Assembly (NCBI RefSeq): GCF_032918005.1
Contig: NZ_CP136628.1
Span: 3,457,501 to 3,521,500, forward strand
DNA: 64,000 nucleotides
Direction: 5' to 3'
From: Bradyrhizobium sp. NDS-1
Lineage (GTDB): Bacteria > Pseudomonadota > Alphaproteobacteria > Rhizobiales > Xanthobacteraceae
In this document: in pieces, positions 26,392 through 35,419 of the stretch
Numbering within the stretch: position 1 is the first letter of the stretch
How the letters are laid out: each line of letters opens with the position of its first letter
Translations under genes and position numbers: made by a program
Notes under the pieces: model-generated
The model's input: the letters and a program-made list of their open reading frames with translations, nothing else
Databases searched by the model: none
What the model was told of the DNA's origin: nothing

Positions 26392-26826
26392 ATGACGGAA
26401 GACGGTGTAAGGAAGTTCTTTGAGCGATACGAGACGTTCTTCAATAGATCGCTCGATGGCAACGTCGATCCAGATGAGGTCGCATCGCTTTATGCTTCCG
26501 ACTTCATCGCCGCCTCGCCTGCCGGGGTGACGGCTGGAAAGAACGACGATCAACTCAAGAAGGTTATGGCGCAAGGTTACGAACGCTATCGGGCGATCGG
26601 GACGAAGGAAATGCGGATACGCGATGTACGCCTCTCACCGATAGACGAGCATCATTGCATGGCCCATGTCGCCTGGACGGCAACCTATGCCAGCAAGGAT
26701 CAACCAGACATAGCGATAGATTTTGACGTCCACTACTTCATTCAGGATCTGAACGGGGAGCCGAAGGTGTTCGGCTGGGTATCCGGCGACGAGCGAGCGC
26801 TGTTGAGGAAGCACGGCATCATCTGA
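26392..26826 (+). CDS. NTF2-like (SnoaL/DUF4440-type) protein
   Basis: The protein has 144 residues. The pattern of an N-terminal helix (VRKFFERYETFFNR), then DEVASLYASDFIAASPAG and long beta strands (HCMAHVAWTATYA, IAIDFDVHYFIQD) fits the NTF2-like cone fold. These small proteins often bind ligands or act as enzymes, but no catalytic residues are recognisable. I chose ATG 26392 (MTEDGVRKFF). A TTG 36 bases earlier is a weaker option. Confidence 0.7.
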   Translation: MTEDGVRKFFERYETFFNRSLDGNVDPDEVASLYASDFIAASPAGVTAGKNDDQLKKVMAQGYERYRAIGTKEMRIRDVRLSPIDEHHCMAHVAWTATYASKDQPDIAIDFDVHYFIQDLNGEPKVFGWVSGDERALLRKHGII

Positions 26827-27053
26827 AGGCGGCTGCCCACACACCTCGTCGCATGTTGCGGTCCCTCAAGTCGGCTTGACGCCCAGGCGGAACTCCCATT
26901 GAGACATCGCCCAGTTTGCCTGCACAGGTCGGGAATGACAGCGCATTTGTCCCCCATCCGGCGCAACGGCATTAACGAAATCAGAGCCGTAGACTTAACG
27001 AGAGGTTTACGAGGGGCGCGTTAGGGTGGGCCAGCATTCCCCGGGCCCCTGAG

Positions 27054-28664
27054 ATGCCGACGCCGATCAGCTCGATCCTTCCGGTCAGTGCCGCCAGCTC
27101 CGTGGCTGATGCGACGACGCCCGATCTCGCATTGCAGCCCGGCAGCGTCGTGAACGCCAAGGTCGTCAGCGTGCTCGCCGACAATCTGGTGCGGATCGCG
27201 ATCGCAAACCTGTCGATGGACGTGATGTCGGAGGTGGCGCTCACGCCCGGGCAGAACCTCCAGCTCGCGGTGTCGAAGAACGACGGGACCATCCGGCTCG
27301 CGGTCATGGGCGGGGCAGGCGAGACCACTCCCGACCAGGTCACGTTGACGGCCCGCGCGGCCTCACTGGTGGACAGCCCGCCGCTGGCGCTGTCGGCAAG
27401 CGCAGCGCGCAATGCGCTGACGCCGACCGAACGGATTGCAGTCACATTGGCTTCGGCCGAGGCCGCGGCGAAGCAGGGCAGCCAGGCGCCGCTGTTTGCC
27501 AATCTGGCATCCATCGTTACCGGCAGCAATTTGCCGGCGGGGCTCAAGCAGGCCGTGCTGAACGTGCTGGCGCAGCAGACGCCGCTCAATCCCGGGCTCG
27601 ATGGCGCCGATGTCGAGTCCGCGTTCCAGAAATCCGGGCTGTTCCTCGAGGCCTCGCTGGCCGCGGGCGCGACGCCGTCGTCCGGCGCAGGGCCGGATCT
27701 GAAAGCGGCGTTGCTCGTGCTGCGCCAGACGCTGGCCACGCTCGAGTCCTCCGCGCCAAGGGCGCAAGCTGCAGCGCCTGCGTCCAACGCGACGGGGACA
27801 GCCGCGCCGGCTCAAGCAACCGGCCGGGCAGCACTGGCCGCGGTGCCGTCGCCCGAGGCCGAGATCGCTCAACCGCAGCAAATGCCGCGCAGCGCCACGC
27901 CCGCGGCCGCCGTCCCGGCTGATACCGCCGACGGCGCTGCGCAGGCCGCGATGCCACGGATCATGTCCGCAGGCCTTGCCGCCAGCCTCTTGCAGGAGAT
28001 GACCCAAAACCTGCCGCGGATGCTCGGCAATGTGCCAGGGTCCAACAAGGCCGTGCCTGATGGCCACGTCTTCGAGGCGGCCGCTCACGCGACCACACCG
28101 CCGCCGTTTCGCGGAGCATTGCCGGCGTCGCAGGCCATCGCCTCGCCGTCGCTCGCGCCGGATACGCCGCTGGCGGCCACGGTACATCGCCTGCTCGACG
28201 ACACCGATGCCGCGATCGCGCGGCAGACCCTGCTCCAGGTCGCTTCGCTCCCCGATCGCACTGACGCGTCCGGCCACCGCATCGACCCGGCCGTGCCGCA
28301 GTGGAATTTCGAGATACCCTTTTCAACGCCGCAAGGCACCGCGATGGCGCAATTCGAGATCTCGCGCGACGGAGGCAACGAATCCGCCGATGCCGCCAAG
28401 CAAGCCTGGCGCGCGCGCTTTTCGCTCAACGTCGAGCCGGCCGGCCCGGTGCATGCGCTGATCACGCTGAGCGGCGACAAGACGTTCGTGCGGATGTGGG
28501 CGGAGCGGCCCGTGACCGCGCAGCAGCTCCGCGCCGGCATCGGTGAGCTCAATCAGGCCCTGATGAGGGCCGAGCTCAAGCCCGGCGACATCATCGTGCG
28601 CGACGGCACGCCGCCGCAACCGGCACCGGCCCGCGCCGGCCATTTTCTGGATCGCGCCACATGA
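27054..28664 (+). CDS. FliK-like flagellar hook-length control domain protein
   Basis: The protein has 536 residues. The N-terminal half is Ala-rich with low complexity. Residues 430-520 resemble the C-terminal FliK substrate-specificity domain: [37 protein letters not shown] and [20 protein letters not shown]. FliK proteins act as rulers that switch type III export from hook to filament. Its 4-base overlap with a FlhB C-terminal-domain protein supports an export-switch role, but no other flagellar gene is near. It may serve a second flagellar system or be regulatory. Confidence 0.75.
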   Translation: MPTPISSILPVSAASSVADATTPDLALQPGSVVNAKVVSVLADNLVRIAIANLSMDVMSEVALTPGQNLQLAVSKNDGTIRLAVMGGAGETTPDQVTLTARAASLVDSPPLALSASAARNALTPTERIAVTLASAEAAAKQGSQAPLFANLASIVTGSNLPAGLKQAVLNVLAQQTPLNPGLDGADVESAFQKSGLFLEASLAAGATPSSGAGPDLKAALLVLRQTLATLESSAPRAQAAAPASNATGTAAPAQATGRAALAAVPSPEAEIAQPQQMPRSATPAAAVPADTADGAAQAAMPRIMSAGLAASLLQEMTQNLPRMLGNVPGSNKAVPDGHVFEAAAHATTPPPFRGALPASQAIASPSLAPDTPLAATVHRLLDDTDAAIARQTLLQVASLPDRTDASGHRIDPAVPQWNFEIPFSTPQGTAMAQFEISRDGGNESADAAKQAWRARFSLNVEPAGPVHALITLSGDKTFVRMWAERPVTAQQLRAGIGELNQALMRAELKPGDIIVRDGTPPQPAPARAGHFLDRAT

Positions 28665-28924
28665 GCGACCCATCCAAGCTCGCGATTGCGCTGCACTACG
28701 AGAAGGGCTCTGGCGCGCCGGTTGTCGTCGCCAAGGGCAAGGGCACGATTGGCGAAAAGATCGTCGAGATCGCCAAGGCCCACGACATCCCGATCGAGGA
28801 GAACGAGGTCCTGGCCGGCGCACTGTCCAAGGTGGAGCTCGGCGAGGAGATCCCGCCGGATCTCTACAAGGCGGTCGCCGAGGTGCTTGTGTTCGTGCTG
28901 CGGCTGTCGGGCCGAGGGCGGTAG
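28661..28924 (+). CDS. FlhB C-terminal-domain protein (type III export switch homologue)
   Basis: The protein has 87 residues. It corresponds only to the cytoplasmic domain of Flh[23 protein letters not shown], then [34 protein letters not shown]. The membrane part and the NPTH autocleavage site are missing, as in stand-alone FlhX/YlqH proteins. FlhB-C binds FliK, which matches the overlapping upstream neighbour. Stand-alone forms can partly replace cleaved FlhB-C in other bacteria (known from the family, not shown here). Confidence 0.88.
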   Translation: MSDPSKLAIALHYEKGSGAPVVVAKGKGTIGEKIVEIAKAHDIPIEENEVLAGALSKVELGEEIPPDLYKAVAEVLVFVLRLSGRGR

Positions 28925-28993
28925 AGCATGATCCGGACCCGAAGGGCCGCGTCAGCGCAAAGTGTGCAGCGGTTTTCCGGACAGATCATGCTC
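28924..28993. repeat. GCATGATC palindromic repeat, second copy
   Basis: GAGCATGATC (28924-28933) and GATCATGCTC (28984-28993) are perfect inverted arms, extended inward by TCCGGA-like sequences on both sides (CCGGACCC and TTTTCCGGA). This is the same family as the element at 8087-8135. It overlaps the last base of the FlhB-C stop codon. Confidence 0.82.
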
Positions 28994-29071
28994 AAGAAGC
29001 AATCCGTCATCGTTTGACCAGATATCGGCGGCATTGTAGCCGTCACCTTCATCGTTCAACGGACATCGCTC

Positions 29072-29890
29072 TTGCTCACCCGCCGTTCCACCCTCGGCCT
29101 GCTCGCCGCAGCCGCCACCATGCCGCAGCGCGCGCTCGCCCACGTCGCGCCGCCGCGCAACGAGATCCGCGACAGCCTGGCAAAGCGCTTCACCGACCTC
29201 GGCACATCGGGCACCTTCGTCGGCTACAAGGTCGAGGACTATCTGGTCGTCGCCTCCGACAAGGAGCGTTCGGGCGAGGGGAAGCTGCCGGCCTCGACCT
29301 TCAAGATCCCGAACTCGCTGATCGCGCTGGAGACCGGCGTCGTCACCGATCCCGACAAGGACGTGTTTGCCTGGGACGGCGTGAAGCGGCCGATCGAGGC
29401 CTGGAACAAGGATCACACGCTGCGCAGCGCGATCGCCGTGAGCGCGGTGCCGGTCTATCAGGAGATCGCGCGCCGCATCGGCCAGGAGCGCATGCAAAAA
29501 TACGTCGACGAGTTCGACTACGGCAACCGCGACATCGGCGGCGGCATCGACCAGTTCTGGCTCACCGGGGCGTTGCGCATCGATCCGGTCGAGCAGATCG
29601 ATTTCGTCGATCGGCTGCGCCGCCGCGCACTGCCGGTCAGCAAGCGCAGCCAGGACCTCGTCGCTGACATCCTGCCGGTGACCAAGGTGGGCGACAGCGT
29701 CATCCGCGCCAAGTCGGGCCTGCTGGGTGCGGAGCGCGGTGAACCGTCGCTCGGCTGGATGGTCGGCTGGGCCGAGAAGGGCGAAGCGCACACGGTGTTC
29801 GCGCTCAACATGGACTGCAAGGAGCCGCGCCACATCAGTGAGCGCATGTCGCTGACGCAGGCCTGCCTCGCCGAGATCGGCGCGATCTAG
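29072..29890 (+). CDS. Class D (OXA-type) beta-lactamase
   Basis: The protein has 272 residues with a signal peptide (to about ALA-23), so it should be periplasmic. It carries the four class D signatures: STFK at 75-78 (Ser75 nucleophile, Lys78 the carboxylated Lys), SAV at 124-126, YGN at 150-152 and KSG at 214-216. Trp163 in DQFWL fits the Trp that stabilises the carboxylated Lys. It hydrolyses penicillins and possibly other beta-lactams; spectrum cannot be predicted. KSG replaces the more usual KTG. The start is TTG 29072 with a poor ribosome-binding site. It probably is a resident chromosomal gene, since no mobile element flanks it. Confidence 0.9.
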   Translation: MLTRRSTLGLLAAAATMPQRALAHVAPPRNEIRDSLAKRFTDLGTSGTFVGYKVEDYLVVASDKERSGEGKLPASTFKIPNSLIALETGVVTDPDKDVFAWDGVKRPIEAWNKDHTLRSAIAVSAVPVYQEIARRIGQERMQKYVDEFDYGNRDIGGGIDQFWLTGALRIDPVEQIDFVDRLRRRALPVSKRSQDLVADILPVTKVGDSVIRAKSGLLGAERGEPSLGWMVGWAEKGEAHTVFALNMDCKEPRHISERMSLTQACLAEIGAI

Positions 29891-29918
29891 CGCGATCACG
29901 CCGACGCCTCACTCCAAT

Positions 29919-30040
29919 GTCATTGCGAGCGCAACGAAGCAACCCAGCCGTAGGGTGGGCAAAGGCCCAAGGCGCCGTGCCCACCATCTCCCTCTAATGG
30001 GCTACAATCCGTGGGCACGCTACGCTTTGCCTACCCTACG
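29919..30040. repeat. GTCATTGCGAGCGC half-repeat fused to GTAGGGTGGGCAAAG element, copy 2
   Basis: GTCATTGCGAGCGCAACG begins at 29919; I recall GTCATTGCGAGCG as another common Bradyrhizobium repeat. Directly after it, CGTAGGGTGGGCAAAG (29949) to CTTTGCCTACCCTACG (30040) forms the same inverted-repeat element as at 17335-17428. The gap to the next gene (to 30176) holds nothing else that I recognise. Confidence 0.75.
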
Positions 30041-30176
30041 ACATTGCATTTGGAGCGGGCACTCACCCCAGCTCGAACAACACCTGCAAAAATTCCTCCA
30101 CCGCCTTGCGCGCTTCAGCGGCCGTCTTCGGACAACGGAGTCGCGCGCTGTCAATTTGACGCAGACGGCGACCGCC

Positions 30177-30770
30177 TCAGGCGGTGTCGGTCTTCTTCGC
30201 CGCCAGCGCCTGGTCGATGGCAAAGCCGCCGATCTCGCTCATCGCCTGCGAGATCACGTCGCCGCGTCTGGCAAAGCCGGTGGAGAGATAATCGAACTGT
30301 GTCCGTGCCAGCCGCAGCACCTCGATGGGCACGGAAACCGCCGTCTCGTTGAAGCTGTCGACGGAGGCACGCACGCTATCCAGTTCGCTCGTGAGCTTGC
30401 CGATATGGCTCTCGGCATTCTGCATCAGGCCGATCAGCTTGCCGCGCTCGGCATCGAAGGCGGCGCGCTCGGCTGCGGCCGCTGCGGTGACCTCGGAAAG
30501 CTGCGCCCGCAGCGCTGCGATCTGGCCGACCATGGCGTCGGAGGCCAGCTCTGCGGCTTGGCGCAGCTCCGCATTGCGCGTGCTCTCGATCTGTTGCTCG
30601 TGATAGAGCCGCTCGGCTGACATCGCCCGATGCGTCAGCGACTCGATCAGGCTTGCGGCACGCAGCAGCGTTTCGCCATTCCGCCCCGACACCATGCTGG
30701 CCATGCGCCGCAGGAAGTCGACGGTTTCTGACGATGAGTTCGGCGGCAGGGGGACGACCGTCGCGGACAT
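30177..30770 (-). CDS. Coiled-coil protein of unknown function
   Basis: The protein has 197 residues from ATG 30770 (MSATVVPLPPNSS). After a short linker comes a helical, heptad-like region rich in Ala, Glu, Arg and Leu (ESTRNAELRQAAELAS, RAQLSEVTAAAAAERAAFDAE). It has no signal peptide and no membrane segment, so it is probably cytoplasmic. I do not recognise a family. The start is not certain, because the upstream sequence is in frame for 18 more codons. Confidence 0.6.
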   Translation of the reverse strand: MSATVVPLPPNSSSETVDFLRRMASMVSGRNGETLLRAASLIESLTHRAMSAERLYHEQQIESTRNAELRQAAELASDAMVGQIAALRAQLSEVTAAAAAERAAFDAERGKLIGLMQNAESHIGKLTSELDSVRASVDSFNETAVSVPIEVLRLARTQFDYLSTGFARRGDVISQAMSEIGGFAIDQALAAKKTDTA

Positions 30771-30899
30771 GTGTGACGCTTGAGCCAGGCTGTGGTGACC
30801 GCCGCCGTACCGAACCGGGCTCACGCAACATTCGGCGCCTGATCGTAAGCTCGGAGCAAGCCTGAATCGGCCGGCCCGGTCAACTGGCTGGCGCCGGCG

Positions 30900-31304
30900 T
30901 CAGGCGTCCTTTTGCCGTCCGATCCGGCCCAGATGGGTAAAGCCAAACCCCGCAGAATATTTCAGGCCATAGCCGAGGGCCCGGTCGATGCCGATATGGG
31001 CGAGCCAGATCAACGCGATGGACAAGGTGAGCGGCGAGCCGAGGCCGAAGCCGAGCGTCAGCAGCGATACCGGCGCCATGTAGCTGTGGGCAGCGTTGTA
31101 GACCAGCGCGCCGAATTTGGCGTCGGACAGGTATGCCAGGAAGCTGAGATCCGGGACGAAGAAGAGCAGGGCAAAGACCAGCCAGGAGCCGTCCCAGGCC
31201 CAGTAGAGCATCACCATCCCGATGAACAGGGTGAGGCCCTCCAGCCGCAGCAGGATGTTGACGCCGCCCGTTGCAGCCCCTGTCTCGGCCATTCTCTCGT
31301 CCAT
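30900..31304 (-). CDS. DUF4260 small membrane protein
   Basis: The protein has 134 residues and is very hydrophobic, with about four membrane helices (LFIGMVMLYWAWDG, WLVFALLFFVPDLSFLAYL, APVSLLTLGFGLG, SIALIWLAHIGID). The motifs FVPDLSFLAYLSD, YNAAHSY and WLAHIGIDRALGYGLKY define DUF4260. No function is established. It is divergent from pccB, 139 bases away. Confidence 0.9.
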   Translation of the reverse strand: MDERMAETGAATGGVNILLRLEGLTLFIGMVMLYWAWDGSWLVFALLFFVPDLSFLAYLSDAKFGALVYNAAHSYMAPVSLLTLGFGLGSPLTLSIALIWLAHIGIDRALGYGLKYSAGFGFTHLGRIGRQKDA

Positions 31305-31442
31305 GCTCGCCTCCCGGGCAAAACCTTGTAATCTCTCACGCTTTAAGCCCGGACAGGGCAGCCCTGCGACGCGGAAAGGCGCTTTCCGGGTCGCAAAATG
31401 CCGTGTTAGAACCCCGCATCACTTAAGAACTGGCGGGAGCAA

Positions 31443-32975
31443 ATGAAACACATCCTGGACGCCCTTGAAGATCGTCGTGCCGGCGCAAAGCTCGGCGGCG
31501 GGGAGAAGCGCATCGAGGCGCAGCACGCCCGCGGCAAGCTGACCGCGCGCGAGCGGATCGAGCTGCTGCTCGACAAGGGATCGTTCGAGGAATTCGACAT
31601 GTTCGTCGAGCACCGCTCCACCGAGTTCGGCATGGAGAAGAACAAGATCCCCGGCGACGGCGTCGTCACGGGGTGGGGCACGGTCAACGGCCGCAAGACG
31701 TTTGTCTTTGCCAAGGATTTCACCGTGTTCGGAGGGTCTCTCTCGGAAACGCACGCGCTGAAGATCACGAAACTCCAGGACATGGCGATGAAGGCGAGGG
31801 CGCCCATCATCGGCCTCTATGACGCGGGCGGCGCCCGCATCCAGGAAGGCGTCGCCGCGCTCGCCGGCTACTCCTACGTGTTTCGCCGCAACGTGCTGGC
31901 CTCGGGCGTGATCCCGCAGATTTCCGTCATCATGGGGCCCTGCGCCGGCGGCGACGTCTATTCGCCTGCGATGACCGACTTCATCTTCATGGTGAAGAAC
32001 ACCAGCTACATGTTCGTCACCGGCCCGGACGTCGTGAAGACCGTGACCAATGAGGTCGTGACCGCGGAAGAGTTGGGCGGCGCCTCGGTGCACGCCACGC
32101 GCTCCTCGATCGCGGACGGCGCCTTCGAAAACGACGTCGAGACGCTGCTCCAGATGCGTCGGCTGATCGACTTTCTGCCCTCCAACAACACCGACGGCGT
32201 GCCGGAATGGCCGAGCTTCGACGATATCGGCCGCGTCGACATGTCCCTGGACACGCTGATCCCCGACAATCCGAACAAGCCCTACGACATGAAGGAGCTG
32301 ATCCTGAAGGTCGTGGACGAGGGCGACTTCTTCGAGATTGCGGACATGTTCGCCAAGAACATCGTCACCGGCTTCGGCCGCATCGCGGGCCGCACCGTCG
32401 GCTTCGTCGCCAACCAGCCCATGGTGCTGGCCGGCGTGCTCGACAGCGACGCATCGCGCAAGGCGGCGCGCTTCGTCCGCTTCTGCGACGCCTTCAACAT
32501 CCCGATCGTCACCTTCGTCGACGTGCCGGGCTTCCTGCCCGGCACTGCGCAGGAATATGGCGGTCTGATCAAGCACGGCGCGAAGCTGCTGTTCGCCTAT
32601 TCGCAATGCACCGTGCCGCTCGTCACCGTCATTACCCGCAAGGCCTATGGCGGCGCCTTCGACGTCATGGCGTCCAAGGAAATCGGCGCCGACATGAACT
32701 ATGCCTGGCCGACCGCCCAGATCGCGGTGATGGGCGCCAAGGGCGCGGTCGAGATCATCTTCCGCAGCGACATCGGCGACCCCGACAAGATCGCCGCCCG
32801 CACCAAGGAATACGAAGACCGCTTCCTGTCCCCCTTCATCGCGGCCGAGCGCGGCTATATCGACGACGTCATCATGCCGCACTCGACGCGGAAACGGATC
32901 GCGCGGGCGCTGGCGATGCTGAAGGACAAGAAGGTGGAAACGCCAGCGAAGAAGCACGACAATTTGCCGTTGTGA
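31443..32975 (+). CDS. pccB: Propionyl-CoA carboxylase beta subunit (carboxyltransferase)
   Basis: The protein has 510 residues, the normal length. It transfers the carboxyl from biotin to propionyl-CoA, making methylmalonyl-CoA in propionate and branched-chain catabolism. The N-terminal [21 protein letters not shown] is diagnostic. The two oxyanion-hole regions are visible (GGARIQEG and [17 protein letters not shown]; then [14 protein letters not shown] and [11 protein letters not shown]). The alpha subunit pccA is not in the window. Other acyl-CoA carboxylases are possible, but the family fit to PccB is close. Confidence 0.92.
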   Translation: MKHILDALEDRRAGAKLGGGEKRIEAQHARGKLTARERIELLLDKGSFEEFDMFVEHRSTEFGMEKNKIPGDGVVTGWGTVNGRKTFVFAKDFTVFGGSLSETHALKITKLQDMAMKARAPIIGLYDAGGARIQEGVAALAGYSYVFRRNVLASGVIPQISVIMGPCAGGDVYSPAMTDFIFMVKNTSYMFVTGPDVVKTVTNEVVTAEELGGASVHATRSSIADGAFENDVETLLQMRRLIDFLPSNNTDGVPEWPSFDDIGRVDMSLDTLIPDNPNKPYDMKELILKVVDEGDFFEIADMFAKNIVTGFGRIAGRTVGFVANQPMVLAGVLDSDASRKAARFVRFCDAFNIPIVTFVDVPGFLPGTAQEYGGLIKHGAKLLFAYSQCTVPLVTVITRKAYGGAFDVMASKEIGADMNYAWPTAQIAVMGAKGAVEIIFRSDIGDPDKIAARTKEYEDRFLSPFIAAERGYIDDVIMPHSTRKRIARALAMLKDKKVETPAKKHDNLPL

Positions 32976-32990
32976 GGGGAGGGCACGCCG

Positions 32991-33536
32991 GTGGCAATTT
33001 GGCGTCGACGATCAAGATTATCGCGGCGCGCCGTTGGACCGTGTGACCTGATATTGGGCGTGTTGTCCGCAGTCCTGGCGATGGACGTCTCGTGTTTCGC
33101 GCAAGACAGCGAGATGACCGTCACCGCCCGGACGTCGGAAGAGACTGTTATCGAAGGCTACGCCGACGCCGACAGTACGTGCGCGCCAGTCGAGCTTCCC
33201 CGGCTCTTGCTTGTGAAGTCGCCAGAACATGGGATCGTCTGCTATCGCATTGAGGATTTCGCGGTGGCAGGCGACACCGGAAGCGATCGAGCCTGTATCG
33301 GGCGCTGGATTCGCGGCATAAGCCTGTTTTACCTGGCACGACCTGGGTACAGCGGGCGGGATAGTCTCCGCTACGAAGCGGTCACCGATCGAAGGCGAGA
33401 CCGAGTGGCTGTTCGCGTCAGGGTCTTGCCCGGTCCCGCAAACGATTCCGATGTACCGGTCAACACTGCTGATTCTTCGCGCGAGCCCGCGATGTCGATT
33501 GGGCCCATCCCTGCGTGCGTCGTGCCGGTGTCCTAG
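32991..33536 (+). CDS. Hypothetical secreted protein with an Ig/cadherin-like C-terminal motif
   Basis: The protein has 181 residues and starts at GTG 32991, with GGGGAGGG upstream, 15 bases after pccB. A hydrophobic segment (LILGVLSAVLAMDVSCFAQ) near residues 20-38 looks like a signal peptide. The stretch YLARPGYSGRDSLRYEAVTD resembles the conserved turn of bacterial Ig/cadherin-like repeats. Function is unknown. Base composition is lower in GC than neighbouring genes, judged by eye only. Confidence 0.55.
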   Translation: MAIWRRRSRLSRRAVGPCDLILGVLSAVLAMDVSCFAQDSEMTVTARTSEETVIEGYADADSTCAPVELPRLLLVKSPEHGIVCYRIEDFAVAGDTGSDRACIGRWIRGISLFYLARPGYSGRDSLRYEAVTDRRRDRVAVRVRVLPGPANDSDVPVNTADSSREPAMSIGPIPACVVPVS

Positions 33537-33599
33537 GCGGTGGCGCCCTCTATAACCGACGTTTCGCTTGTCCCCCGATCCGCTCGCTCACAAGTTCCA

Positions 33600-33947
33600 A
33601 TGACCGAAGACGATCCCACCGACGAAATCTCCGACATCGAAGATCGCATCGAGCGGCTCGCCGAGATCGCCGAGCGCTGCCGCAAATACATCCTGGCGTC
33701 GAAGATCGCGATTGGGGGCGGAGCGGTGCTGCTGTTGGTGACGATCCTCGGTCTGTTCGGCTTCGGTCAGACGGCAGCCCTCGGATCGATTGCACTGGTG
33801 CTGGGCGGCATCGTCTCGCTCGGCTCGAATGTCTCGACGCTGCGGCAGACGGACGAAGCCATCAGCGCTGCGGAAGCGCGCCGTGCGGCGCTGATCGGCA
33901 GCATCGACCTGCGAGTCGTCGCGGACGCGCCGCTAAAGCTGGTTTGA
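33600..33947 (+). CDS. Small membrane protein with two hydrophobic segments, unknown function
   Basis: The protein has 115 residues from ATG 33600 (MTEDDPTDEISDIEDR). An acidic N-terminal helix is followed by two closely spaced hydrophobic stretches (IAIGGGAVLLLVTILGLFGF and LGSIALVLGGIVSLGS) and a helical tail. I do not recognise a family. A GTG at 33540 would extend it by 20 residues and is less likely, because the added residues have no family look. Confidence 0.6.
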   Translation: MTEDDPTDEISDIEDRIERLAEIAERCRKYILASKIAIGGGAVLLLVTILGLFGFGQTAALGSIALVLGGIVSLGSNVSTLRQTDEAISAAEARRAALIGSIDLRVVADAPLKLV

Positions 33948-33968
33948 CGCACCGAGCGCCGGCGCGCC

Positions 33969-34121
33969 TCACGCGGCGGACTTGAGCGTCAGCTCCGAGA
34001 GCTCCGCGCGGCATTCGGCGGCGAAGGCTTGCAGCCGATCGGCGGTCTGCCGGTCGAGGATGGCTTTGGCCAGCCGCTCGGCGCGGGCGATCTGTTGCTT
34101 GAGATATTCGATGCGGACCAT
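33969..34121 (-). CDS. 50-residue protein of unknown function
   Basis: This small frame runs from ATG 34121 to TGA at 33969-33971 and has AAAGGTGA upstream. The product reads MVRIEYLKQQIARAERLAK, then DRQTADRLQAFAAECRAELSE, ending KSAA: an amphipathic helical protein. Small helical proteins of this composition are common in Bradyrhizobium. The clean ribosome-binding site and charge pattern support a real gene. Confidence 0.6.
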   Translation of the reverse strand: MVRIEYLKQQIARAERLAKAILDRQTADRLQAFAAECRAELSELTLKSAA

Positions 34122-34191
34122 GGGTCACCTTTCGAACTGCTTCCTTGTTGGCGACAGTAGGCCAGGCGCTTGATTGATTATGTGAGACGCA

Positions 34192-34845
34192 TCACGTTTC
34201 GCGTGCCTTATCCCCCGCGGCGAAATGCGCCATCTGGTCGGCGTGGGCCTTGAGAAAGGCCGGGCGGCCGGTGGCGCGTGCGGCGTAGGCGCGGCAGGCG
34301 GGGCTATCCGCCAAGCCTCCGAAACCATCGACGACGCGCAGCACATCCGACATCAGGATGTCGGCGACGGAAAACGAGCCCGCCAGCCATTCGCGGCTGG
34401 CCAGCACCGGCTCGAGATGCTTCAGGCGAAGCTTGAGGAAGTCGTCCACGAACTTCCACGCCTGCGTGTCGGTCGGATGTCCCATGAACTTCGACATGGC
34501 CCAGGGCAGGGCGGCCATCTCGACCGAATTGAGCGCTGCGAACACCCATTCCGTCGCCTCGCCACGACCGCGCGGGTCGGCAGGCATCAGCTTCTCGCTG
34601 AGCCCGCCGAGATGCAGCAGAATCGCGCCGCTCTCGAAGATCGAGAGGTCGCCATCGGTCAGCCACGGCACCTGGCCGAAGGGCTGGTGCGCGAAATGCG
34701 CAGGCCCGCGATCCTCGAACGGCACGCCGGCGACCCGATAGGGCAAGGCGGCTTCTTCGAGGGCCCAGCGCACGCGAAGGTCGCGCACGAAGCCGCGCGG
34801 CGCTTCGGGAACCCAATCGAAGGTGGTCAGGGTGAGGTCGGCCAT
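34192..34845 (-). CDS. Glutathione S-transferase family protein
   Basis: The protein has 217 residues from ATG 34845. The thioredoxin-like N-terminal domain reads LTLTTFDWVPEAPRGFVRDLRVRWALEEA. GQVPWLTDGDLSIFESGAILLHL carries the cis-Pro and the ES glutathione-binding motif. The helical C-terminal domain has SFSVADILMSDVLR. GSTs conjugate or reduce electrophiles; the subclass is not clear. The frame continues upstream, but only this start gives the domain's first strand directly. Confidence 0.92.
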   Translation of the reverse strand: MADLTLTTFDWVPEAPRGFVRDLRVRWALEEAALPYRVAGVPFEDRGPAHFAHQPFGQVPWLTDGDLSIFESGAILLHLGGLSEKLMPADPRGRGEATEWVFAALNSVEMAALPWAMSKFMGHPTDTQAWKFVDDFLKLRLKHLEPVLASREWLAGSFSVADILMSDVLRVVDGFGGLADSPACRAYAARATGRPAFLKAHADQMAHFAAGDKARET

Positions 34846-34975
34846 TTGCAGTCTCCGTGTCCTGGTTCGACACAAAGGACGAGCAAAGGGCGCCCATCCC
34901 GACAGGGGTGCCGACTTTTTTTGTCGCCGGTGGTTTAACCGGTTAGTCTCGTCGGACATAACAGGAGGAAATCCG

Positions 34976-35290
34976 ATGCCTGCAGCCTTCTTCGTCGTCC
35001 GTGCCATTGTCTCCGACGCCAGCAAACGCGCAGCCTTCGACAGATGGTACGAGACCGAACATCTGCCCGACGCGGTGAAGGCCTTTGGCGTGAGCAAGGC
35101 GTGGCGGTTCTGGAGCCTCGATGATCCCTCGCTGCACCAGGCGACGTATCAGTTCGATGACGAGGCCAAGCTCGCGGCGATGCTGAAGGGAGACGCGTTG
35201 CAAAAACTCGTCGCCGATTTCGACCGCGACTGGCCCGACGTGAAGCGCTCGCGCGAGACGCTGGTGCTCGCGCAGGAGTTTTCGCAGTAG
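34976..35290 (+). CDS. Ferredoxin-like dimeric alpha/beta barrel protein
   Basis: The protein has 104 residues and a strong ACAGGAGG site before ATG 34976. It reads MPAAFFVVRAIVSDASKRAAF, then WYETEHLPDAVKAFG, a pattern of the EthD/DUF4286-like barrel fold. The motif WYETEHLPD is typical of EthD-like members. No catalytic role is evident. It is divergent from the GST gene, 130 bases away, and the two may share regulation. Confidence 0.75.
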   Translation: MPAAFFVVRAIVSDASKRAAFDRWYETEHLPDAVKAFGVSKAWRFWSLDDPSLHQATYQFDDEAKLAAMLKGDALQKLVADFDRDWPDVKRSRETLVLAQEFSQ

Positions 35291-35330
35291 GGCACGCCGA
35301 ATGTCCGCGTCGCAACGAATCTGAACCCAC

Positions 35331-35360
35331 GATTCAGCCTTGGTTGATTCAGCCTTGGTT
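35331..35360. repeat. Perfect 15-base tandem duplication
   Basis: GATTCAGCCTTGGTT occurs twice in immediate succession (35331-35345 and 35346-35360). It lies 60 bases upstream of the His/Arg-rich Tat-signal gene and could be a duplicated regulator site or a simple slippage product. Confidence 0.9.
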
Positions 35361-35419
35361 CATGTCGTGAGCCCGACAATTCCTCTGCATCACTTGGTTG
35401 GTAGCCTAGAGGACATGTC

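Noticed and set aside
31419..32957. A 512-codon antisense frame over pccB
   Set aside because: Low-complexity His/Asp/Gly-rich product with no domains. PccB on the plus strand accounts for the coding signal.
32991..33536. Possible horizontally acquired gene after pccB
   Set aside because: Composition looks a little different by eye, but I cannot measure it and there is no mobile element or repeat boundary.
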